Shown here piece after piece: positions 18,068 through 27,158 of a stretch of 64,000 nt of DNA. Source of the DNA: Hyphomicrobium sp. (GTDB lineage: Bacteria > Pseudomonadota > Alphaproteobacteria > Rhizobiales > Hyphomicrobiaceae); contig JASBTM010000008.1 of NCBI GenBank assembly GCA_030148425.1, forward strand, positions 736,285 to 800,284, read 5' to 3'. The first letter of the stretch is position 1; each line of letters begins with the position of its first letter. The position numbers and the translations under genes are program-made. Below the pieces are notes generated by a model. That model made no database searches. It was not told where the DNA came from and saw only the letters and a program-made list of their open reading frames with translations.

Positions 18068-18942
18068 GCACGACGACCGCCACCATTCCGTGGGGTTTGG
18101 ATTCCGAAACCGGCGTGCTGCGCCATGTCCTCCTCGGAAAGCCGGATTATTTCGAATGGCGTCCCGTCGGCGCCGTCTCCCGTCAGACACTGGCGCTCGG
18201 CCTGCACTTCGATGCTCAAGCGGCGATGGCGCAGCACCGCGAGATGGTCGACGTGTTCGAGCAGGCAGGCGTAACCTGCCATTGGCTCGATGCGCGGCCG
18301 GAGCTGAAGTACGGCGTGTTCGCACGCGACTCGAGTGTCATGACCCCCTTCGGCGCCGTTATCACCATGCTTCAGACGCGCTACCGCCGCGGCGACTACG
18401 CGCTCACCTTCAAGTTCTATGAAGAAGCGGGTATTCCAATCTGGAAGATGATCACGGCCGGACACTTCGAAGGCGGCGACTTCATGGTCGTCGAGCCCGG
18501 TTTCGTTTTGTGCGGCTACGGCGGCGAGCGCTCCGAGCAGGAGGGCGCCGAACAAATGTGCTCGTGGTTCCGTGAGAAGGGCTGGGAGGCCTATGCCGTG
18601 CCCTTCCCGCCGCATTTCGTTCATCTCGACGTGTCGGTCGGCTTCATCAATAAGAAGCTCGTGGCCGTCGCCCCCGACGCGCATCAGCCATGGTTCCTCG
18701 ACCTGCTGAAATCGAAGGGCTACGAGATCCTGCCCGTTTCCTATCACGACGCCACCCAGCTCGGGACGAACATCGTCGCCCTCGGCAACGATCGCGTACT
18801 CTCGACGGCGAACAATAAAGACCTCAACGAGCGCATGCGCGCCCACGGCATCGAGGTCTTCGACCCGGACCTCAGAATGTTCACTCTCGGGGGCGGCGGC
18901 CCGCATTGCCTATGCCAGGCTTTGAAGCGTGACCCACTTTGA
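18064..18942 (+). CDS. Amidinotransferase/DDAH-type guanidino hydrolase
   Basis: The 292-residue product belongs to the guanidino-group modifying superfamily (arginine deiminase, dimethylarginine dimethylaminohydrolase, amidinotransferase). Landmarks are FARDSSV (Arg89, Asp90), GHFEGGDF (His134, Glu136, Asp139), HLDVSVGF (His187) and the terminal GGGGPHCLCQ, with catalytic Cys282. DDAH cleaves methylated arginine to citrulline plus methylamine or dimethylamine. Other members deiminate the guanidino carbon. It is the last gene of the operon. The substrate may be creatine, methylguanidine or methylarginine. Confidence 0.87.
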   Translation: MSTTTATIPWGLDSETGVLRHVLLGKPDYFEWRPVGAVSRQTLALGLHFDAQAAMAQHREMVDVFEQAGVTCHWLDARPELKYGVFARDSSVMTPFGAVITMLQTRYRRGDYALTFKFYEEAGIPIWKMITAGHFEGGDFMVVEPGFVLCGYGGERSEQEGAEQMCSWFREKGWEAYAVPFPPHFVHLDVSVGFINKKLVAVAPDAHQPWFLDLLKSKGYEILPVSYHDATQLGTNIVALGNDRVLSTANNKDLNERMRAHGIEVFDPDLRMFTLGGGGPHCLCQALKRDPL

Positions 18943-19090
18943 GACGTAAACGGAAAAATAAATAGTAAACATCGTTTAATATTAGTCTTTCGCCGGAAGG
19001 AGTTCTCCGCCGCCTAAAACCCGTGATAATGAACAGATCGCCGTGTAAGCTCATGTGGATATGGGCTGCCGTTAAGATCTTTCAGTCATC

Positions 19091-19111
19091 ATCGGCAAAC
19101 GATTTGCCGAT
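19091..19111 (+). promoter_or_regulatory. Perfect inverted repeat ahead of the diguanylate cyclase
   Basis: ATCGGCAAA-CGA-TTTGCCGAT is a 9-bp stem with a 3-base loop, ending 12 bases before the start codon. It could be an operator or an mRNA hairpin that affects ribosome access. Confidence 0.45.
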
Positions 19112-19122
19112 AGCGTCCCGGG

Positions 19123-20409
19123 ATGATTCTCCTCGACTATCATTCGTTGCTGATGGCCCTCAGCTTTTGTAGCGCGGGGGTTGCCCTGACGTTCATCATC
19201 AGCTGGCTGGTCTCACGCGGCGATCGCTACCTGCTGGTTTGGGGGTTGGGCGCGACGTCTCTTGTCGTCAGCATTCTGGCGTATTCGAACTTCGTCGTGC
19301 GCTACTCCCCGACGATGGGCATTATTGCGTTCTCCGCGCTCGAAATCGGCCTCGTTCTCCTGCTGGGAGCCGCGCATCAGTTCCGAACCGGCGTGCTGCC
19401 GGTTGGGGTCATGATCGTCGTCGCACTGACCGCCAACGTCGTCACTGCCATCCCGATGATGCTTGGATACGACGGTGTCTGCTACATCGTCTTCAATCTA
19501 GTTGCGATGGGCATTCTTGTAGCGACGGGTTGGGAATATTGGCGTTGCCGGACCGAGGCACCCGCTCTCATCGGCACGCTGGCGGTATTGTATATCGTCG
19601 GCGGCTTGTCCTTCGGACTTTGCTCCGTCGCGCTGATAGGCGACCGCAGCTGGATCATGAATCGCCCCCCCGATGACTGGGCCGAGAACATCAACCTCAT
19701 TGTTTGCCTCATCGACACCGCTGCAATCGGAGCCCTGTCGCTCGGACTCAATCAGATCCGGATAACGCGCCAGCATAAGCGGGACGCGGAAACGGACGCG
19801 CTAACGGGACTTTTCAATCGCCGGGCATTCTTCGATCACGCCAAAACCTTGCCGTCCGCAGAAAACGTCGTTGTCATCGTGTTTGACATCGACCATTTCA
19901 AGCAGGTCAACGATTGTCACGGCCATCAGTTCGGCGACACGGTCCTGCAGACGTTCGCAAGCATCCTCAGCGAGGCTGTACGCAATGGAGATCTCGCCGC
20001 GCGTCTTGGAGGCGAAGAATTCGCTGTCCTGCTGCCGGACGCATCTTTGAAAACCGCCCTGCTCGTGGCCGAACGCGTGCGCAAGAGATTTTCAGAGCGG
20101 CGCTTCCTTTCCGAAGACCAGTTGTTCGGAAGTACAGTGAGCATCGGGATCTCGAAGGCGGGCTACAGTACGGCGCTGGACGAACTGATGGTGCAGGCCG
20201 ACGCTGCTCTTTACGTTGCGAAACGCTCGGGTCGGGATCGCGTCATTCTGTTCTCAAATCGCGAGGACGTGCGCTCGCAGAAAGCCGAGAACGGACGCAT
20301 CGAATTCGATCCCGCCGAAAAGCCGCAACGAAGCCCCTTGGCACAACCCGTTGAGTTCGCGCCGCGCCTCGCCGCCCAGCGCAAGAGGCGACTGACGCGC
20401 CGGATGTGA
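19123..20409 (+). CDS. Membrane-anchored diguanylate cyclase (GGDEF)
   Basis: The product has 428 residues. The first ~215 hold about six or seven membrane helices. A GGDEF domain follows (DALTGLFNRRAFFD, FDIDHFKQVND). The active-site loop is intact as GGEEF. An inhibitory RxxD site (RNGD) lies five residues before it, so feedback inhibition by c-di-GMP is expected. The catalytic segment ends with DAALYVAKRSGRDRV, and a basic disordered tail closes the protein. It makes c-di-GMP at the inner membrane. No EAL domain or partner is adjacent. Confidence 0.93.
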   Translation: MILLDYHSLLMALSFCSAGVALTFIISWLVSRGDRYLLVWGLGATSLVVSILAYSNFVVRYSPTMGIIAFSALEIGLVLLLGAAHQFRTGVLPVGVMIVVALTANVVTAIPMMLGYDGVCYIVFNLVAMGILVATGWEYWRCRTEAPALIGTLAVLYIVGGLSFGLCSVALIGDRSWIMNRPPDDWAENINLIVCLIDTAAIGALSLGLNQIRITRQHKRDAETDALTGLFNRRAFFDHAKTLPSAENVVVIVFDIDHFKQVNDCHGHQFGDTVLQTFASILSEAVRNGDLAARLGGEEFAVLLPDASLKTALLVAERVRKRFSERRFLSEDQLFGSTVSIGISKAGYSTALDELMVQADAALYVAKRSGRDRVILFSNREDVRSQKAENGRIEFDPAEKPQRSPLAQPVEFAPRLAAQRKRRLTRRM

Positions 20410-20434
20410 AACGCCCAACACCGATCAGCGACGA

Positions 20435-20677
20435 TTATTGCGCATCGGGTTGTGATGGCGGAGACGCGTGATAGGGCCCGGAAGCAGGCGCCGGATGAGT
20501 CATCAGGCTCGGATTGGTATCATCAAGCATCGGGCGGACGCTGCCGCACAACAACCAGACGCCAAAAGCGAATGCAATCAGCAGCGCGATGATCAACACA
20601 TCCAAAGCGCCATCGCCGTTGCGAGCGGCGCCAACGTCCGAATGGTCGTCGCGATCACCATCGAAGAAGAGGGCCAT
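20435..20677 (-). CDS. Small single-helix membrane protein
   Basis: The product has 80 residues. The start follows AAAGGA. The N-terminus is polar and acidic (FFDGDRDDHSD), one helix spans ALDVLIIALLIAFAFGVWLL, and a Pro-rich tail follows. No family was recognised. It is convergent with the diguanylate cyclase gene. Confidence 0.6.
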   Translation of the reverse strand: MALFFDGDRDDHSDVGAARNGDGALDVLIIALLIAFAFGVWLLCGSVRPMLDDTNPSLMTHPAPASGPYHASPPSQPDAQ

Positions 20678-20982
20678 GTTATTGTCCTTTCTGCCGTCGT
20701 CCCTCGTAGCTCCTTGTGTCGTCCCTGACCGCTCATGGCGGGCCGTCTCGCGAACCTGCCCGCATAGCGACCAATGCCCATGGTGAATTTGCTATCTTCG
20801 GCGCGCGCCGGAAAGCCCCCCAACGCGAAAGTTACCAGCTGGCGAAGGTCCATTAGGAAAATAGTAACGACCCGCGGAAAATTCCCGCCAGATTGACCAG
20901 ACGCAACGACCCACGTCAGGCCCACCAGGAACCTTTTCGCTGATCGGGGGTTTCGTACCGAATAGCGTTTGGAACGGTAGTC
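20678..20982. other. Intergenic region with no recognised gene
   Basis: About 305 bases between divergent small genes. Frames here have shadow-like composition and no ribosome-binding site. Promoters for both neighbours are expected. Confidence 0.5.
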
Positions 20983-21210
20983 ATGACAATCGAAAGCATT
21001 GCAGTCAGCAACAATCAGCCGGCGGAGCTGTTCGACGCGCAATCTAAAATCGCGCGCATCGAAGCAAAGGTCGAACAGGCCGATTACCTGCTCGCCGAGG
21101 CTATCGAGTCATCCCGTGACTACGACGATATGCTGCGAAAAGTGCAGATGGTTCAAAGGACTTTGAAAGAAGCCCTCGGCCAGGAGCGCGAATTGATGCG
21201 TCTCACCTGA
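20983..21210 (+). CDS. Small coiled-coil protein of unknown function
   Basis: The product has 75 residues and is almost wholly predicted helix, rich in Glu, Ala and Lys (IARIEAKVEQADYLLAEAIE, then RKVQMVQRTLKEALGQERE). Residue composition is that of a real soluble protein. The ribosome-binding site is weak (GGTAG). Family unknown. Confidence 0.55.
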   Translation: MTIESIAVSNNQPAELFDAQSKIARIEAKVEQADYLLAEAIESSRDYDDMLRKVQMVQRTLKEALGQERELMRLT

Positions 21211-21219
21211 GCCGCACCC

Positions 21220-21405
21220 TTAAAGATACTCAGCCTCTTCAACCCGATAGCGATACGGAAGGTCCGAGCAGTAGTGCGCGCCGGCCTTCTCAGCCTCTTC
21301 CCAGCTTTCGAATGCCGCGCCGATGATCTCGGAAGAGCCCCCAAAACAGCCCTCGTCGTCGCCCCGGCAGGATTCACACCAGACAATCACCCGGAATTTG
21401 TCCAT
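21220..21405 (-). CDS. Small cysteine-containing protein of unknown function
   Basis: The product has 61 residues, starting at an ATG preceded by GAGGG. It has a CESCRGDDEGC cluster near residue 10 that could bind a metal, then FESWEEAEKAGAHYC and an acidic C-terminus. It is convergent with the coiled-coil gene, 9 bases apart. No family was recognised. Confidence 0.6.
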   Translation of the reverse strand: MDKFRVIVWCESCRGDDEGCFGGSSEIIGAAFESWEEAEKAGAHYCSDLPYRYRVEEAEYL

Positions 21406-21561
21406 CACGCTACCCTCGTGAAAGTACTCGAACGAGCATTTTAGCTGCATCGCAGCATTTGCATTTTTTGCGACTTTTCCGATGAATTAATCATGAACGG
21501 GTCATTCACGAGCCGCCGGCGCCCCCGCCACTATTGCGACGCAATATAATTCTGGGAAGCA

Positions 21562-21592
21562 GCCCGGCAAACCGGGCGCAGGACAAAGCGCC
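21562..21592 (+). other. Overlapping hairpins in an intergenic region
   Basis: GCCCGG-CAAA-CCGGGC (21562-21577) and GGCGC-AGGACAAA-GCGCC (21575-21592) share three bases, so they are mutually exclusive structures. No adjacent gene obviously uses them. Confidence 0.35.
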
Positions 21593-21674
21593 GCGGCTGA
21601 ACACGCGCAAATGCAGACCAGCAATTCGACGCGCTTGCTTGTATGTGCGGCCAAAGAGCCTTAAGTGGCGCGCT

Positions 21675-21950
21675 TCATTTCTCTGAAAGCTGTTTTATCT
21701 GGGTTTCAATATGCAAAAGTATGCGGGAAAAGTCCGCGTTTGCCAGAATGACGATCATGTGTCGGACGGATATTATGTATTCGTCTCGCTCATCGGTGTC
21801 GTCGTCGTCATGACCTGCGCCATCCTTTTGGCCTTTGGCGTTGAGATGCTGACCTAAATCTGGACGCGTTTTCAAAATATCGGCAATAAGGGTATCCCAC
21901 ACAGAGTATTTTAGCGGGTCTTTTCTGCCAGCCCGATGCGCTCTAGACAC
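21675..21950 (-). CDS. Possible small hypothetical protein
   Basis: A 91-codon frame starting with GTG at 21950. It has a plausible helical C-terminal half (VRHMIVILANADFSRILLHI) and an acidic middle (GHDDDDTDERDEY). There is no clear ribosome-binding site and the true start may lie further downstream. No family was recognised. Confidence 0.4.
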   Translation of the reverse strand: MSRAHRAGRKDPLKYSVWDTLIADILKTRPDLGQHLNAKGQKDGAGHDDDDTDERDEYIISVRHMIVILANADFSRILLHIETQIKQLSEK

Positions 21951-22004
21951 GGGCGGTATCCACGACCTCGCCGATTCCCTTGAACACCGTTACGCAGTTG
22001 GAAA

Positions 22005-22748
22005 ATGGTTCGCCGCCCGCCCTCGAAAACAAACCACGTTCTGACGGGCATGACTGCAGGCTGTGTCGCAGGCCTCATTCGCGCCGTTCGTAAAACCTCC
22101 AACACCGTCTACGAACCTGCGCACTTCCTTGATCACCTCCGCGCTCAAGTGCCATTCATCATGGCGATGTGGCACGGCCAGTTCATGATGCTCGCGGATA
22201 TCAACACGCGTGAGTATCCGGTCGAAGCGATGGTCGCCCGCCACGGCGACGCCGAACTCGTCGCGCGGGTATTGGCGCACTTTGGAATTACGTCGATCCG
22301 CGGCGCAGGTGCCGCAGGCCGAAGGCGTGATCGCGGCGGCGCCTACGCCCTGCGCGCCGCCGTCAAAGCGTTGGATAACGGCTCCATCGTCGCCATGACG
22401 GCCGACGTGCCGCCTCGCAACCCAAGAGTATCCGGCCAAGGCATCGTCACGCTCGGACGCATGTCCGGCCGCCCAATCATCCCAGTCGCGGCCGCAACAT
22501 CGAGGTTCCTGGTGCTCAACACCTGGAGCAAGATGACCGTCAACTTGCCTTTCTCGAAATTGGCATGGGTCGCGGGTGACCCGATCTTCGTCCCCGCCGA
22601 CGCCGACGATGCCGTGATGGAAGAGAAGAGACTTCAGGTCCAGGATACGCTCAACGCCATCACGGCGCGGGCCTACGACTTGGCAAAGGCCAGCCACCGG
22701 CAGCCCCTCCGCATTATTCCGTCCGAGTCTCCGCGCCGTTCGGCATAA
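22005..22748 (+). CDS. DUF374 lysophospholipid acyltransferase-like protein
   Basis: The product has 247 residues. MAMWHGQFMML near residue 53 and ARHGDAELVARVLAHFGI are hallmarks of the DUF374 (LPLAT-like) family. GRPIIPVAAAT and TWSKMTVNLPFSKLAW follow as in other members. Family proteins are membrane-associated and linked to lipid or lipopolysaccharide acylation; the exact substrate is not known. It is convergent with the cyclopropane synthase gene. Confidence 0.85.
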   Translation: MVRRPPSKTNHVLTGMTAGCVAGLIRAVRKTSNTVYEPAHFLDHLRAQVPFIMAMWHGQFMMLADINTREYPVEAMVARHGDAELVARVLAHFGITSIRGAGAAGRRRDRGGAYALRAAVKALDNGSIVAMTADVPPRNPRVSGQGIVTLGRMSGRPIIPVAAATSRFLVLNTWSKMTVNLPFSKLAWVAGDPIFVPADADDAVMEEKRLQVQDTLNAITARAYDLAKASHRQPLRIIPSESPRRSA

Positions 22749-22776
22749 CCGCGGCCGCAACTATCGCGTCGTTCGT

Positions 22777-24051
22777 TTATTCCGCCGCGACGCTCCGATC
22801 CGCGACAGCAGCCTCGCTCGCCCGCAGTCGATCTTCCTCCGAAGCGATATAATCGCGCGTGAGGGGCACGGTATCGATCTTCTTCGCGAGTTGGATCTGG
22901 AAGACCATCAAACCGCCATAGCGGAAACCCGCTTCGCCCGCCGCGAGATAAAACTCCCACATCCGGCAGAAGCGCTCGCCAAGTAACTCCTTGGCTTCTC
23001 CACGCCGCGCCATGAACCTGGCGCGCCAAGCCTTGAGCGTCTCGGCGTAGTGCACCCTCAGGATCTCGACATCGGTGACAGTGAGGCTCGCGCTTTCGAT
23101 GGCCGGAAAGACCTCCGCCAAAGACGGAACGTAGCTGCCGGGAAAGATATACTTCGCGAACCAGGGGTTCATCGCGCTTCGGCCGTCGAGGCGTCCGATC
23201 GAATGAATAAGCGCGACGCCGTCGTCCTTGAGGCTCCGACGAACGACGTCGAAATAAGTTTCGTAATCCTTGAGGCCGACGTGCTCGAACATGCCGACGG
23301 AAACGATGCGATCAAACGTCTCCGAAAGTTTTCTGTAGTCCTCAAGACGGAACCGGACGCGTGACGATAATCCCTTCTCGCCCGCCCGCCGTTGCGCGAC
23401 CTTGAGCTGCTCCGGCGAGAGCGTCAGGCCCGTGACGTCCGCCCCGGCGACGCGCGCAAGATAAAGCGCCATACCGCCCCAGCCGCTGCCAATGTCGAGA
23501 ACTTTGGCTCCTGGCTCGACGAGAAGTTTTGCTGCGATATGCCGTTTCTTCGCGAGTTGGGCTGCCTCCAGACTCTCGTCCGGAGTTTCGAAGTAGGCGC
23601 AGGAATACTGCCGGTCGGCATCAAGGAACAGCTCGTAGATTCGATCGTCGATATCGTAGTGATGATGAACGTTGTGGCGCGATAGGCGCTCGGAATTCCG
23701 TCGCGTCCACCGATCGAACACGTTGCGCAGAACGTGACGGACCTGCCCGAACTGCGGCGGGGTAAGGGTGTGGAGATTTTGGCCGAGCAGCTCGATAAGG
23801 TCGTAGACGGAACCTCCGGAGACCGTCAATCGGCCGTCCGTGAAGAGTTCGCCCAGCGCCATTTGCGGGTGAAAGAAAAGTTCGCGAACAGCTTTGGTGT
23901 CTTTCAGGACGACCACGAGTGGCAACCCTGTGCCGTCGCCCGCCGTTAGTCGTTCACCGCTCGCAAGCTCGACTGTAAGCGATCCAGCCGTGATGCACTG
24001 ATTGAGAAAGGATTGAAGCGCGCGTTTCATCAGATCAAGTCGTTCTGACAT
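22777..24051 (-). CDS. cfa: Cyclopropane-fatty-acyl-phospholipid synthase
   Basis: The product has 424 residues. It transfers methylene from S-adenosylmethionine to unsaturated acyl chains of membrane phospholipids. An N-terminal domain of about 120 residues is followed by HHYDIDDRIYELFLD, the SAM-binding motif VLDIGSGWGGMALYLA, LSPEQLKVAQ, and VSVGMFEHVGLKDYETYF. The C-terminal helix pair around RMWEFYLAAGEAGFRYGG is standard. The start follows GAGAGGTG. Confidence 0.93.
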   Translation of the reverse strand: MSERLDLMKRALQSFLNQCITAGSLTVELASGERLTAGDGTGLPLVVVLKDTKAVRELFFHPQMALGELFTDGRLTVSGGSVYDLIELLGQNLHTLTPPQFGQVRHVLRNVFDRWTRRNSERLSRHNVHHHYDIDDRIYELFLDADRQYSCAYFETPDESLEAAQLAKKRHIAAKLLVEPGAKVLDIGSGWGGMALYLARVAGADVTGLTLSPEQLKVAQRRAGEKGLSSRVRFRLEDYRKLSETFDRIVSVGMFEHVGLKDYETYFDVVRRSLKDDGVALIHSIGRLDGRSAMNPWFAKYIFPGSYVPSLAEVFPAIESASLTVTDVEILRVHYAETLKAWRARFMARRGEAKELLGERFCRMWEFYLAAGEAGFRYGGLMVFQIQLAKKIDTVPLTRDYIASEEDRLRASEAAVADRSVAAE

Positions 24052-24187
24052 CGTCTACACCTCTCAACAAACTCGATGGTGTTCCGTTCCGGCAAAATCC
24101 TCTCAGTCACAGCAACTTAATAGTTTTTCGTCGGTTTTTCATCACCCTTCTGACAACCGCCAAGCTCACGCTAAAAGGGAAGCTAAA

Positions 24188-24550
24188 ATGATTGAAAGAA
24201 AGCGAGATACCCGGAAATACGCGCGAAAATCGCCGGCTGCAAAGAAGCAAGCGGCTGCTCGCGCGCCTGCGCGCTCAACGCATCGCTGGTCTGCGCGGGT
24301 GACAAAGACGAGCGATGCACTCGATCTCAAGTCCCACCTCTTTGATCAGGACGACCCTTCGAAGATCGCGCTATCGCTGAAGCGATCGGCAGAGCGCAGC
24401 AAGCGGCGCAAAGGCACCCCGTTCCAATCGGCAATGTCGATGCTCAATTTTTACATTAATCGAGCGGGCAAGAATCTGCCCGCGCAACGGCGCCGAACAC
24501 TCGATCGCACCAAGGACGCATTGCGAAAAGCCTTCGGGCGCGAGTCGTAG
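24188..24550 (+). CDS. DUF3175 basic protein
   Basis: The product has 120 residues. A Lys/Arg/Ala-rich head is followed by the conserved RVTKTSDALDLKSHLF, IALSLKRSAERSKRRK and SAMSMLNFYINRAGKNLP blocks of DUF3175. Function is unknown; the charge suggests nucleic-acid contact. The start follows AAAGGGAAG. It is divergent from cfa and convergent with the glycosyltransferase. Confidence 0.82.
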   Translation: MIERKRDTRKYARKSPAAKKQAAARAPARSTHRWSARVTKTSDALDLKSHLFDQDDPSKIALSLKRSAERSKRRKGTPFQSAMSMLNFYINRAGKNLPAQRRRTLDRTKDALRKAFGRES

Positions 24551-26080
24551 TCAGCGAGACCGCATCCCGGCCGGCCGCCTCTGAACGCCATGGACCGTTT
24601 TCTCCCAGAAGAACGGGCGAACGACGAGATCGAGCGCGGCGCGATACGCGGCAAACGAGATTGCGAGCCAATAGACCGGCAGGCACGTGATGGACAGAAG
24701 CAGTCCTGAAAGCTTTGCGCGTGCGGATGTCACTGCAATCAAGAGTGCAGCCGAGCTATAACCCGCCACAAGATTGATGCCGAACAACCAAAGCAGAGCC
24801 TCGCTCTCCGGCAAAATGCGCCCGTTGCGCGCCAGCTCCCATCCAACGAGAACATAAAACCACGGATGCACTAGCATTGAGATCAGCATCGCGCTGATCG
24901 TCACCTGGAAGCCCAAGAAGCGCCGGACGCCGAGATCTCGCCAAAGGCGGCTGGGACGGCGCATATGGACAAGGTAAGTCTGCATCCAGCCTTTGATCCA
25001 GCGCGTGCGTTGACCGCGCCAGACGCGCCACGTCACGGGGGCTTCTTCCATCGTCTGCGAATTGATGACCGATACCCCATAGCCGAGCCGCGCCAGCCGA
25101 ATGCCAAGATCGGCATCTTCAGTGACGTTGAATGGGTCCCAGCCGCCGCACTTCAGAAGCACGTCGCGACGAAAATGGTTCGAGGTGCCACCCAGTGGGA
25201 TCGGGAGCCCGAGGTAATCGAGAGCAGGAAGCAGCCCCCGAAAAAGCGCGGCGTATTCGAGACTAAACTGGCGACTGAGGAAGGAATCGTCCGGATTGGA
25301 TACGGCGAGGCGCGCTTGCACGCACGCTAGTCTGGGGCCGCCGCGAACGAACGCCAGTGCCGCGAGGCGAAGTTGGTCCCGGTCCGGCTGGTCCTCCGCG
25401 TCGTAAACCGCAACGAGCGCGCCGCGCGCATCCTGCAAGGCATAATTCAGCGCCCTGGGCTTCGTTTTTGGCTTGCCGGGCGGCACAGTTATGACGCGCA
25501 TGTTGTACCGAAGCCCGCAGCTCAAAAGCACGTCGCGCGTCGCATGATCGTCGGCTTCCGTGATGAACAGAAATTCGATCTTGTCGCCCGGATAATCGAG
25601 CTGGCCCATCGCACCGACAAGGTCCCGCACGACGGCCACCTCGCGATAAAGCGGAATGAGAATGGAGAACGTCGGCAAGCGGTCATCGTAGCGCCGGTCG
25701 AGCCAGCCGGGGTGGGGCCGCCGCTTGCGCCTGCCGAACGAGCGCCAAAGCGCTGCAAGCCGGAGCGCCGTGATCATGAAAAACGGTACGGCGATGGTGA
25801 CCGACCAAAGCAGGAGGCCGAAATCTTCGAACAGAACCAATCCGGCCGTCAGCAACGCCAGAACAAGGCAGAGCATGGCGCGTTGCCAGAGCAGAAGCGG
25901 AGAAGCAGCGGAAAAGTCCGGTGCACGCCTGCGCAAGTCGTTGACCGCTCGGTCAAGTTGGCCAATATCGCGTTGGAACGTCGTTTGTGGGGAAGCGCGT
26001 CCGGGCGGGATGACTGCGGATTGAATACGCCCGGTGCCTGCGGTCGGTTTTTTTGACCGAGTCCCAAACTTCGCATGCAC
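24551..26080 (-). CDS. Processive GT2-family glycosyltransferase (cellulose synthase-like)
   Basis: The product has 509 residues. Two N-terminal helices precede the GT2 catalytic domain: FSILIPLYREVAVVRDLV, the DxD-like YDAEDQPD, the acceptor-site TEDADLGIRLA and QRTRWIKGW. Four helices follow in the C-terminal third. The layout is that of BcsA/HAS-type enzymes that polymerise and export a beta-linked polysaccharide, but without a PilZ domain. Start is GTG after AAGGGGG. The stop overlaps the DUF3175 stop region on the other strand. Product unknown. Confidence 0.85.
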   Translation of the reverse strand: MHAKFGTRSKKPTAGTGRIQSAVIPPGRASPQTTFQRDIGQLDRAVNDLRRRAPDFSAASPLLLWQRAMLCLVLALLTAGLVLFEDFGLLLWSVTIAVPFFMITALRLAALWRSFGRRKRRPHPGWLDRRYDDRLPTFSILIPLYREVAVVRDLVGAMGQLDYPGDKIEFLFITEADDHATRDVLLSCGLRYNMRVITVPPGKPKTKPRALNYALQDARGALVAVYDAEDQPDRDQLRLAALAFVRGGPRLACVQARLAVSNPDDSFLSRQFSLEYAALFRGLLPALDYLGLPIPLGGTSNHFRRDVLLKCGGWDPFNVTEDADLGIRLARLGYGVSVINSQTMEEAPVTWRVWRGQRTRWIKGWMQTYLVHMRRPSRLWRDLGVRRFLGFQVTISAMLISMLVHPWFYVLVGWELARNGRILPESEALLWLFGINLVAGYSSAALLIAVTSARAKLSGLLLSITCLPVYWLAISFAAYRAALDLVVRPFFWEKTVHGVQRRPAGMRSR

Positions 26081-26206
26081 TTGGCTGCCCCCTTCGACGA
26101 CGTTGATCGCCGAGCCCGAGACGAACTATATGCTCAAGATGCGCAATATGAAAGACCGGGAAATGAGGCTCGCGGTGTTTGGGCGAGCGCCGTGAGGCAC
26201 CGACTC

Positions 26207-27064
26207 ATGAAAACGATGACGCGGCTTCGCACCTGGCTTTTCATCGCGACAGCGGTGGCGATCTTGCTTTGCCCGCACGGAACAGCTTTCGCACAAGATG
26301 CCCTCGGGGCCGATCAGGCGGGTTCCGCGGCGCAGACGTCCAAGCAAGCGGCGGCGCCTCGCCGCGTCGTCATCCGCTTTCTGACCGATAGCGATTTTCC
26401 GCCATTCGACTTCTACGACGAGGACGGCGTGCTCGTCGGCTTCAACGTTGATCTCGCCCGCGCCATCTGCCTCGAGCTGAACACGTCCTGCGATATCAAG
26501 GTCAGACCGTGGGAGGAACTGATCCCCGCCCTTCTGAGGGGCGAGGCCGACGCCGTCATCGCAGGTCACAAGGTGACGGCCGCCGCGCTAAAGCAGGTCG
26601 ATTTCACCGACCGCTACTTCCACACGCCAGGCCGTTTCGCCGGCCGCAAGGATTCTCCTGACGTCGAGATGTCGCCGGGCGGGCTTGAGGGCAAGCGCAT
26701 CGCAGTTGCGCGCAACACGGCACACGAAGCGTTCTTGCGGGCTTTCTTCCGCGACAGTCCCCTCGTTATTTATGAAAATGCCGATCTTGCCCGTGAGGGG
26801 CTCGCCGCGGGTAAGGCCGACTTTCTGTTCGACGACGGCATTTCGCTCGCCTTTTGGCTGAACGGAACGCTGTCACGACAGTGTTGCGAGATGCGCGGCG
26901 GCCCTTTCCTCGAACCCAAGTTCTTTGGTGACGGCATCGCCATCGCCGTACCGAAGAACGACCCCGGAATTAGGCTCCTGCTGAACAAAGCCCTGGACCG
27001 CGTCCGCGCGTCCGGACGCTTCGAAGAGCTGGTACAGCGCTACTTTCCGGTCAGAATCTATTGA
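26207..27064 (+). CDS. Periplasmic solute-binding protein, family 3
   Basis: The product has 285 residues with signal peptide TWLFIATAVAILLCPHGTAF. It has SDFPPFDFYDEDGVLVGFNV and DLARAICLELN, typical of amino-acid-type binders, then DAVIAGHKVTAAALKQVDFT and a second lobe with GKRIAVARNTAHEAFLRAF. No transporter genes are adjacent, so it may serve a distant ABC system or act as a sensor. The ATG at 26207 is chosen for the signal peptide and GAGGC upstream. Confidence 0.85.
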   Translation: MKTMTRLRTWLFIATAVAILLCPHGTAFAQDALGADQAGSAAQTSKQAAAPRRVVIRFLTDSDFPPFDFYDEDGVLVGFNVDLARAICLELNTSCDIKVRPWEELIPALLRGEADAVIAGHKVTAAALKQVDFTDRYFHTPGRFAGRKDSPDVEMSPGGLEGKRIAVARNTAHEAFLRAFFRDSPLVIYENADLAREGLAAGKADFLFDDGISLAFWLNGTLSRQCCEMRGGPFLEPKFFGDGIAIAVPKNDPGIRLLLNKALDRVRASGRFEELVQRYFPVRIY

Positions 27065-27158
27065 GATAGATGGTGCCGTCGGAGAGTCGTTATAAAATAG
27101 CAAGCTTAACGCGCGGTCAGCTTAGGAAACCGCGCGGTACGCGCTAAATTGTCGAACT

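Noticed and set aside
21555..21600. Possible c-di-GMP riboswitch (GGCAAACC and ACAAAGC stretches)
   Set aside because: Only short pieces resemble the GEMM consensus; order and pairing do not fit, and no c-di-GMP-related gene follows.
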